Shown piece after piece: positions 30,782 through 36,242 of a stretch of DNA of 36,242 bases. The translations under genes were made by a program, and so were the position numbers. This DNA comes from an uncultured Clostridia bacterium. Lineage in GTDB: Bacteria > Bacillota > Clostridia > Saccharofermentanales > Saccharofermentanaceae. The DNA is taken from assembly GCA_947303255.1 (NCBI GenBank), contig CAMYXL010000030.1, positions 1 to 36,242 on the forward strand, read 5' to 3'. Each line of letters starts with the position of its first letter. The first letter of the stretch is position 1. Below the pieces are notes generated by a model, which saw only the letters and a program-made list of their open reading frames with translations, had not been told where the DNA came from and searched no databases.

Positions 30782-32200
30782 TTATTCTGTTTCTGTTGTA
30801 TTGATGAATACCGGGATTACATCAGGGTTCTGAAGTTCAACACGGAAATATATACCGGAATCTTTTGCCTTGATGATAACAGGAAGCTCTACTGCACCTG
30901 AGCCCGAGATATTGGAATTATCAACGTAAGCTTCCAGATCATCAGCCTGAAGATTATCAAGGACCTTCTGACGTCCGACGATCTTAACGGTAACTTCAGT
31001 CATCTTATAAGACAGGAACTCATCACCTGCTATCGTCATGTTGTTGTAATTGATCGGAACAACATAAGTCTTGGAAACAACCGGATTGTTGTTGATCTGA
31101 ATATAGATCCAAAGACCAAACGAGATAAGAAGCGACAAGAGTATGATTATGATCTTCTCGACCAAAGTCGTAGACATGCTCTTGCTCTTTAATGAAGCAG
31201 CTCCCTTTTGAACAGATTCTGATACCTTGAATGGTGAAATATCAGAAGCACTCTCAGTCTGAGCAACAACTACATTTGAATTTGCGATCTGAGCTTTGGA
31301 CTTGTTCTTCTTTTTCTTTCCTCCAAAGTGTCTCTTGCTATCCTGGATATCAGATACACCGAGAAGATATCTTAAGTTCGCTTCTAGTTCAGTTCCGCTC
31401 TGCATCTCATAGAGCTTACCGTTAACAGCGATGGAAGTCTTACCTCTCTCCTCAGAAACTGCAATCGCAATGGTATCACCCATTTCACTCGCGCCTACAG
31501 CAGCTCTGTGTCTTGTTCCGGCTCTGTCCAGTGAATGCATGGTTACCGAAAGCGGCACATGACAACGGGCAGCTATGATCTTACCTTCTCTTATGAGAAC
31601 ACCGCCGTCATGCATAGGCGCGCCCTTATAAAAGAGAGATTGAAGGACATTGCTCGTTACCGATGATTCAAACTGAACAACATTCTCCTGCATAAGCAGT
31701 TCATCCAGCTTGGTGTTACGCTCTATAAGGATCAATGCACCTGTATAGGTCTTGGACATCTCCATACATGCATTGGAAATCTCTTTTATGAAACTGTTTA
31801 CTTCCTCTTTGTGTTCATCAGTATTGATGATTACGCCCTTGATCGAAGTAAAGGACTTGATACCAACTGTCTCAAGGATCCTTCGAAGTTCCGGCTGGAA
31901 GATAACGACAAACATTATCGCGAAAACATAAAGGAACTTACTGAATACAAAGCCTACCATCTCGAGGCCTAAAAGACTACATATAAGAACAAAGATAACA
32001 ACGAATACAATACCTTTGATAAGCTGCCAAGCTCTGCTCTGCTTGATGAAGAGTAATGCCCAGTACAAAAGAACGGCGATGAGCAGGATATCGAAGACAG
32101 AACGAATCAGGTCACCCCATCCACCGAAGAAGAGATAACCGTTGTTCAGACTTCTGAACAATTCCTGTATAAAATCGACTACTTTATTAATGAATGACAA
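30782..32200 (-). CDS. cdaA: Diadenylate cyclase CdaA fused to a YbbR (CdaR-like) domain
   Basis: Makes cyclic di-AMP from two ATP. In this 472-residue protein, residues 36-101 are three membrane helices and 105-285 the DAC domain, with DGG (198-200, where DGA is usual) and GTRHRAAVG (228-236). This is the normal CdaA of about 280 residues. It continues through a basic linker (GGKKKKNKSK) to a fourth helix (348-368) and one YbbR domain (about 372-470), the building block of CdaR. In most Bacillota cdaA and cdaR are separate neighbouring genes and CdaR has several YbbR domains. With four helices the YbbR domain would lie outside, as in CdaR. The start is a TTG at 32200; no ATG occurs in the first 80 codons. 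An extended -10 (TGTTATACT) lies about 37 bases upstream. glmM is not in the window. Confidence 0.92.
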   Translation of the reverse strand: MSFINKVVDFIQELFRSLNNGYLFFGGWGDLIRSVFDILLIAVLLYWALLFIKQSRAWQLIKGIVFVVIFVLICSLLGLEMVGFVFSKFLYVFAIMFVVIFQPELRRILETVGIKSFTSIKGVIINTDEHKEEVNSFIKEISNACMEMSKTYTGALILIERNTKLDELLMQENVVQFESSVTSNVLQSLFYKGAPMHDGGVLIREGKIIAARCHVPLSVTMHSLDRAGTRHRAAVGASEMGDTIAIAVSEERGKTSIAVNGKLYEMQSGTELEANLRYLLGVSDIQDSKRHFGGKKKKNKSKAQIANSNVVVAQTESASDISPFKVSESVQKGAASLKSKSMSTTLVEKIIIILLSLLISFGLWIYIQINNNPVVSKTYVVPINYNNMTIAGDEFLSYKMTEVTVKIVGRQKVLDNLQADDLEAYVDNSNISGSGAVELPVIIKAKDSGIYFRVELQNPDVIPVFINTTETE

Positions 32201-32236
32201 AACCCCAGCCCGTCCTGTAATATCTTAACTAATTAA

Positions 32237-32245
32237 GTATAACAT
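32237..32245 (-). promoter_or_regulatory. Extended -10 promoter for the cdaA fusion
   Basis: TGTTATACT on the minus strand in the 61-base gap after the Crp/Fnr gene, with no terminator between. The start would be near 32230. The same nine bases occur before the PHP gene at 34929-34937. Confidence 0.5.
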
Positions 32246-32261
32246 ATTATTTTATTGATAA

Positions 32262-33041
32262 TCAGTTATTTGCAGAAAGCCCTTCCACTATCTCAGTCTC
32301 CAGTTTAGCCACATCACACAAAGTGATACGTCTTCCGTTGACCTTGATAAGACCGTCCTTTTCCATGGATATAAGTTCTCTCGAAAAAGATGGCCTCGGC
32401 ATAGCAAGATATTTAGCCGCTATTTCCTTGGAAACAGGAAGTTCAACCGTCCTTGCCTCGCTCGGATATTTACAGGATTCTTTTCCGAACATCTCACACT
32501 TCCTGCATGACTCAGGAAGAGTCTCTTCAATGTTCCTGTTGCTCTGGTTATATAACTCGATAAGGTAATAAGCGACTTTCTCGCGTAAAGTCTTTTGCGA
32601 CAGAAGTTCGATCCTTCTGTTCTGATAACTCACCCTGTCAGATAAGATACGAAGGAAATTATCCTTAACCGTCGGACACTGGTCCATTATCTTATTCATG
32701 ACATCTTTGCTTATGAATCTGACCTTACTGGTCTTCATAGTTTCAAGCGTTGTCTGATATGTGTTGTTTGAGCTGTAAATGATATCCGCACCGAAGAAAT
32801 CACCTTCCGAGAGCAGCGCAATAGTTGCAAACTCGCCGCTGGTCGATATCTTCTGAACTGCTATCTGTCCTTCGGATATAATGCCTATCGCGTTACATAT
32901 ATCCCCTTCTTTGGCGATTATCTCGCCTTTTTCGAAAGTACGAGGTCTTGTTATGGAGCAAAAATCTCCGAAGTCGGAACAATTAACGCCTCTGAAAAGA
33001 TCAGATTCGCAAAGTGCTCTGTATGTACAATCCTGTTTCAT
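32262..33041 (-). CDS. Crp/Fnr-family regulator with cysteine clusters
   Basis: A 259-residue transcription factor. Residues 15-120 are a cyclic-nucleotide-binding-type beta barrel (FEKGEIIAKEGD, ISEGQIAV, LLSEGDFFGADIIY), 120-165 the dimer helix, and 200-250 a winged helix-turn-helix with VSKEIAAKYLAMPRPSFSRELISMEKDGLI. Two unusual features are four cysteines at the N-terminus (5, 11, 21, 28) and a C-x2-C-x7-C group (179, 182, 190) inserted just before the DNA-binding domain, which could hold a metal or Fe-S cluster. I choose the second of two adjacent ATGs (33041), five bases from AGGAG; the first would overlap the nagA stop as ATGA. It is last in the PHP-nagA-regulator operon, and may sense redox state, oxygen or nitric oxide. 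Confidence 0.9.
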   Translation of the reverse strand: MKQDCTYRALCESDLFRGVNCSDFGDFCSITRPRTFEKGEIIAKEGDICNAIGIISEGQIAVQKISTSGEFATIALLSEGDFFGADIIYSSNNTYQTTLETMKTSKVRFISKDVMNKIMDQCPTVKDNFLRILSDRVSYQNRRIELLSQKTLREKVAYYLIELYNQSNRNIEETLPESCRKCEMFGKESCKYPSEARTVELPVSKEIAAKYLAMPRPSFSRELISMEKDGLIKVNGRRITLCDVAKLETEIVEGLSANN

Positions 33042-34186
33042 CATGTCTCCTGTCCGTGATTGATTACTTTTATAAGATTATACTCTTTATCGAAAAAATT
33101 GAATGTAGCAGGTCTTCCCGTCTCGATAACACCCGGAAGATCCATGTTTTTATCAATACTCATTCGCTTTAGTGCATTTATGGTCAGAGAATCCAAGGTT
33201 CGTTTTTCCGGCACACCTAATTTCATGAGGTTTTTGAACTCTTCGGAAAGATACGAGACGGAACCAGCCAGGTCTCTTCCCTCGCCGTAGTAGGTCCTTC
33301 CTGCCATGACCTCAACATCTGTTCCGCCGAGATCATAGATACCGTCAGGCATCAGCGCACCCCTCATGGAATCCGAGATCGTTATTACTTTGTTTTCGAA
33401 AACATCAGAGTATAAAAGTCTGAGCATTGCTTTATCAATATGATGAAGATCCGAGATGACTTCAATATATGCTCCGGTATCAATAGCCGCACCTAAAACA
33501 CCCGTTGCCCTCTTAAGGATCGGATGCATAGCATTAAGAGCATGAGTAATGCTTTTTGCTCCGTGCAAGAGAGCCTCCTGAGCAACATCATGATCCGCAT
33601 CAGTATGAGCCAGAGAAAACACAAACCTGTCCTTGAACCTGTCGATCAGCTCCATACTGCCTTCAAGCTCAGGAGAGATATCTATGATCTTTATAAGTCC
33701 CGGATAACTGCTGTCAAGATCATCTATAAGTTCCATTCCTTCCTTTGGGGAAATGCAATTGGCAGGATCCTGAACTCCGCACTTTTTAGGGTTAAATATC
33801 GGACCTTCAAGCCTGATACCAAGGATCTCAGCATGAGCCCCGGAAGATTCCTTAAGTATATTTTTCGCCTCGAAAACACTCTCGCAGCACTTACGGATAT
33901 TCTCAGAAGATATGGTCATCGTGGTCGGCAAAAAAGCTGCCGTACCGACACTGGCGAGTTTATACGCCATCTCACAGATGCCGTCGGGATCATGATCACT
34001 GGTATCAAATCCGAAAGCTCCGTGAATATGTGTATCAATAAAACCGGGAGTCACAAAGAAGGATTGCTTATTAGGATCTACAGAAGTTTCCTTACGGGAA
34101 ACATTGGTGATAATACCGTTATCATCAGTTTCTATCGAAGTCAGATGGTCGTTATCACCCAATATCCAAAGATCCGAATATAGCAT
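33041..34186 (-). CDS. nagA: N-acetylglucosamine-6-phosphate deacetylase family protein
   Basis: A 381-residue amidohydrolase of the NagA family, which removes acetate from GlcNAc-6-phosphate in amino-sugar recycling. Motifs are TPGFIDTHIHGAFGFD, the metal-ligand Glu in IRLEGPIFNP, His in SLAHTDADHD, His in ITHALNAMHP, and the catalytic Asp in TISDSM. Two normally conserved places differ: GAH after the EGP motif is GVQ, and the usual DGxHV is DLHH, so substrate or metal use may differ. The start at 34186 has GGAGG five bases upstream, in the last codons of the PHP gene, one base past its stop. No nagB is present. The downstream Crp/Fnr start overlaps the stop. Confidence 0.88.
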   Translation of the reverse strand: MLYSDLWILGDNDHLTSIETDDNGIITNVSRKETSVDPNKQSFFVTPGFIDTHIHGAFGFDTSDHDPDGICEMAYKLASVGTAAFLPTTMTISSENIRKCCESVFEAKNILKESSGAHAEILGIRLEGPIFNPKKCGVQDPANCISPKEGMELIDDLDSSYPGLIKIIDISPELEGSMELIDRFKDRFVFSLAHTDADHDVAQEALLHGAKSITHALNAMHPILKRATGVLGAAIDTGAYIEVISDLHHIDKAMLRLLYSDVFENKVITISDSMRGALMPDGIYDLGGTDVEVMAGRTYYGEGRDLAGSVSYLSEEFKNLMKLGVPEKRTLDSLTINALKRMSIDKNMDLPGVIETGRPATFNFFDKEYNLIKVINHGQET

Positions 34187-34187
34187 C

Positions 34188-34907
34188 TCAGCCTCCAAAG
34201 TATTTGTAATCACCTGACTTGATTATATTACAAACCTCTTTTAAATCCTTAGGTTCATGAGGCAAAATTATGCCCGCACCGAAATACTGATCTCCAAAGT
34301 GATGGCAATCGGAACCCGCCGTCATGCGCTTTCCTTTACGTTTCGCCTCTTCATATGCAAGTTCATTGTACTTAGGATCACTGTTTCCCATATTGTAGAC
34401 TTCGAACGCATCAACATAGTCTATATATGATCTTACTTCTCTTACGTAATAAGCCTGTCTGAACGGATGAGCCTGGATAATGAAAGCGCCTGCTTCATGG
34501 AACATAGGAAGGAACTCTTCAGGAGTCATCTCTCTCATCTCGGGATGAGCCTTGATAAAATCACGGTCCAATCCGTATACAAGGAAATCAGTTCCCCAAT
34601 CCGTATATTCAAGACCCTCGAAAACAGGAAATCCGACTTCTTTTCCCTTCTTAACGGCTTCATCGACACCATTGAAGAAAAGATCGACCTGGGTACTCCA
34701 AGGAAGATTTTTATCTACACTGGTATTACCGGTAAGGAAGTGATCAGTAACAACGATTCCTCCATAACCTGCTTTCTGGTACATCAAAACAGCATCGCCT
34801 GCATCAAGCGTAGCGCATGCACTGTCATTTTTTGTGTGCAAATGAAGCTCTAGTCTGAACCCGTCAGCGGGGTCAAACCTTCTCTTAATATTATTTAAAT
34901 CCAACAT
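34188..34907 (-). CDS. PHP-domain metal-dependent phosphoesterase
   Basis: A 239-residue soluble protein of the PHP family. Metal-binding motifs appear in order: LELHLHTKNDSACA (20-32), VVTDHF (52-57), FEGLEYTDWG, IIQAHPFR (144-150), and TAGSDCHH (197-203). Stand-alone PHP proteins hydrolyse nucleotide or sugar phosphates; some are nucleotide 3',5'-bisphosphate phosphatases. The context with nagA hints at sugar-phosphate metabolism but does not decide. AGGA lies about ten bases before the ATG. It is first in the operon with nagA and the regulator, and divergent from ilvE. Confidence 0.9.
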   Translation of the reverse strand: MLDLNNIKRRFDPADGFRLELHLHTKNDSACATLDAGDAVLMYQKAGYGGIVVTDHFLTGNTSVDKNLPWSTQVDLFFNGVDEAVKKGKEVGFPVFEGLEYTDWGTDFLVYGLDRDFIKAHPEMREMTPEEFLPMFHEAGAFIIQAHPFRQAYYVREVRSYIDYVDAFEVYNMGNSDPKYNELAYEEAKRKGKRMTAGSDCHHFGDQYFGAGIILPHEPKDLKEVCNIIKSGDYKYFGG

Positions 34908-34928
34908 AGAAATTTGTCCTAGAGTGGG

Positions 34929-34937
34929 AGTATAACA
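34929..34937 (-). promoter_or_regulatory. Extended -10 promoter of the PHP-nagA-regulator operon
   Basis: TGTTATACT on the minus strand, about 22 bases before the PHP ATG. The -35 position (TTCATT, 17 bases up) is poor. Immediately upstream is a small palindrome (GTTCA/TGAAC at about 34945-34957), which could be an operator or a hairpin. Confidence 0.5.
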
Positions 34938-35007
34938 TTATCCAAGTTCAAAATGAACAAGATTTAATAGCAAAATCGGACAAAAACCAATAAAAAACAG
35001 GCTTTCA

Positions 35008-35036
35008 TTAGCCTTTTGAAAAAAAAGTATTATAAT
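35008..35036 (+). promoter_or_regulatory. Promoter of ilvE
   Basis: Perfect TATAAT at 35031-35036; TTAGCC 17 bases upstream is a weak -35. The transcript would start near 35043, leaving a leader of about 35 bases with no room for a T-box or other attenuator. Confidence 0.5.
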
Positions 35037-35078
35037 CAAGGACATAAATTTATAAAAATGAGGAGGGGGATCATTAAA

Positions 35079-36152
35079 ATGTTTCCTGAAATCAAGATTA
35101 CAAAAACAACAAATCCAAGAAAGAAGCCGGTAGCCGGTGAGCCACTCCCATTCGGTCACATCTTCTCTGATCACATGTTCGTTATGGACTATGTTGAAGG
35201 TCAGGGCTGGATCGATCCAAGGATCGTGCCATACGGTGAATTCTCCATCGAGCCTTCTGCTATGGTATTCCACTATGGTCAGGCTGTTTTCGAGGGACTT
35301 AAGGCTTACAAGTGCGACGACGGATCCATTAACCTCTTCCGCCCGGCTTGCAACTTCGAGCGTATGAACAACTCCAACGATCGTCTCGTTATCCCTAAGG
35401 TTGACGTTGACTTCTGCGTACATGCTACAAAGATGCTCGTTGACGTTGATAAGGATTGGATCCCATCCGGTAAGGGTGAGTCCTTGTACATCCGTCCGTT
35501 CGTTATCGCTACAGACCCATATCTCGGTGTTCGTGCTTCCAATACATATAAGTTCTTTATCTTGCTCTCACCTTCCGGTGCTTACTATGCTCACGGAATC
35601 AAGCCGGTTAAGATCTACGTTGAGGACAAGTACGTTCGTGCAGTACGTGGTGGTACAGGCTTTACAAAGTGTGCAGGTAACTACGGTTGTTCCTTGATCG
35701 CTCAAACAATCGCTCACGACTCAGGTTATGAGCAGGTTCTCTGGCTCGATGGTGTTGAGCAGAAGTACATCGAGGAAGTTGGCGCTATGAACATCATGTT
35801 CATCATCGACAACAAGCTCGTTACTCCTTCCCTCGCAGCAGGTTCCATCCTTCCAGGTATCACAAGAAGAAGCTGCATCGAGATCGCTAAGGACATGGGT
35901 CTTGAGGTTGAAGAGCGTAAGATCTCTATCGATGAGGTTATCGAGGCCGGTAAGTCAGGCCGTATGCAGGAGTGCTTCGGCTGTGGTACAGCTGCAGTTG
36001 TTTCCCCTGTTGGTGAGCTCAAGTATGAGGATACTGTTATCCACATCAACAACGGCGAGATCGGACCTATCACACAGAAGTTCTATGACACCATCACAGG
36101 TATCCAGAGCGGTAAGGTTGAAGATAAATTCAACTGGATCACAAAGGTTTGA
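35079..36152 (+). CDS. ilvE: Branched-chain amino acid aminotransferase
   Basis: Transfers the amino group between glutamate and the keto acids of leucine, isoleucine and valine; PLP-dependent, fold type IV. It has 357 residues, as expected for the larger (eukaryote-like) BCAT group. Visible are HYGQAVFEGLKAY near residue 67, the PLP lysine in GGTGFTKCAGNYG, EEVGAMNIMFI, and the phosphate-binding LPGITRRS. The start is the ATG at 35079, with AGGAGGGGG about 8-10 bases upstream; the open frame extends upstream of the -10 box but cannot be used. Its codon use (many TCC, CGT, GTT and CTC) differs from the neighbours and suggests very high expression. It stands alone, divergent from the PHP operon. 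Confidence 0.95.
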   Translation: MFPEIKITKTTNPRKKPVAGEPLPFGHIFSDHMFVMDYVEGQGWIDPRIVPYGEFSIEPSAMVFHYGQAVFEGLKAYKCDDGSINLFRPACNFERMNNSNDRLVIPKVDVDFCVHATKMLVDVDKDWIPSGKGESLYIRPFVIATDPYLGVRASNTYKFFILLSPSGAYYAHGIKPVKIYVEDKYVRAVRGGTGFTKCAGNYGCSLIAQTIAHDSGYEQVLWLDGVEQKYIEEVGAMNIMFIIDNKLVTPSLAAGSILPGITRRSCIEIAKDMGLEVEERKISIDEVIEAGKSGRMQECFGCGTAAVVSPVGELKYEDTVIHINNGEIGPITQKFYDTITGIQSGKVEDKFNWITKV

Positions 36153-36242
36153 TCTGAATATTATTGAATCATTCAAAAATCCTCCCAAACGGGCAATGTC
36201 ATTAAGTTAAGACAGTGTTGACTTAACAAGACAAGAAAAAAC
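36153..36242 (+). other. Region after ilvE with an inverted repeat and a -35-like element
   Basis: An inverted repeat GTTAAG...CTTAAC (36206-36211 and 36222-36227) lies here, without a following T-run, so it is not a clear terminator. TTGACT at 36218-36223 looks like a -35 element of a gene beyond the window. No coding region is visible. Confidence 0.3.

Noticed and set aside
33524..34183. Plus-strand open frame of 219 codons
   Set aside because: Antisense to the nagA family gene; no SD and composition not protein-like.
34997..35016. AGGCT/AGCCT hairpin with a T-run on the minus strand upstream of ilvE
   Set aside because: Only five base pairs, no minus-strand gene ends near it, and it overlaps the ilvE promoter; not called a terminator.
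34938..35423. Minus-strand open frame opposite the start of ilvE
   Set aside because: Shadow of ilvE; no supporting start signal or domain, and it overlaps the ilvE promoter region.

Overview
The window looks like a chromosomal segment of an anaerobic member of the class Clostridia (Bacillota). The basis is the moderately AT-rich DNA, Gram-positive style Shine-Dalgarno sites (AAGGAGG-like), a T-box leader, a CCA-encoding tRNA gene, an acyl-CoA dehydratase activase (a family of strict anaerobes), a cellulase-type GH5 lipoprotein, and a purine pathway using a PurO-type IMP cyclohydrolase plus a stand-alone AICAR formyltransferase. A gut or rumen Oscillospirales/Lachnospirales-like organism is plausible, but I cannot assign a family. 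I see no phage, insertion sequence, CRISPR array or plasmid gene. Nearly all genes read on the minus strand; only the MATE transporter, a small HEAT-repeat protein and ilvE read plus.

Layout from left to right. Positions 1-3.9 kb hold a double-ATPase acyl-CoA dehydratase activase cut by the window edge, overlapped by an unrecognised gene with a strong promoter. At 4.0-6.6 kb are a small conserved-looking protein with a structured leader, dihydrofolate reductase (folA) and a SulP anion transporter. At 6.7-10.2 kb come tRNA-Pro(CGG) inside an inverted repeat, a secreted DUF4214-repeat/CHAP protein, and a membrane protein with a Q-rich tandem-repeat tail. At 10.3-13.8 kb are a MATE exporter, threonyl-tRNA synthetase and its T-box leader. 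At 13.8-20.1 kb are a ComEA-like protein, rsfS, two tandem paralogous large membrane proteins, and a fused NadD-YqeK. From 20.1 to 27.7 kb runs purine synthesis: purD, then two unrelated envelope genes, then a tight operon purE-purF-purN-purO-purH(formyltransferase) ending in a good terminator. At 27.8-30.1 kb are two lipoproteins (CapA-like and GH5). At 30.4-36.2 kb are a HEAT-repeat protein, a CdaA-CdaR fusion, a PHP/NagA/Crp-Fnr operon, and ilvE.

The most notable points are four. The PurF in the purine operon keeps its phosphoribosyltransferase and Fe-S residues but has lost several glutaminase active-site residues, including the N-terminal nucleophile (Ser for Cys). The c-di-AMP synthase is fused to a YbbR domain that is normally on a separate regulator protein. 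The usually compact nadD-yqeK-rsfS group carries a nadD-yqeK fusion and two inserted paralogous membrane-protein genes. Several leaders and flanks carry RNA-structure signals: the T-box, SD-pairing and hairpin leaders, and a pre-tRNA with an extended stem.
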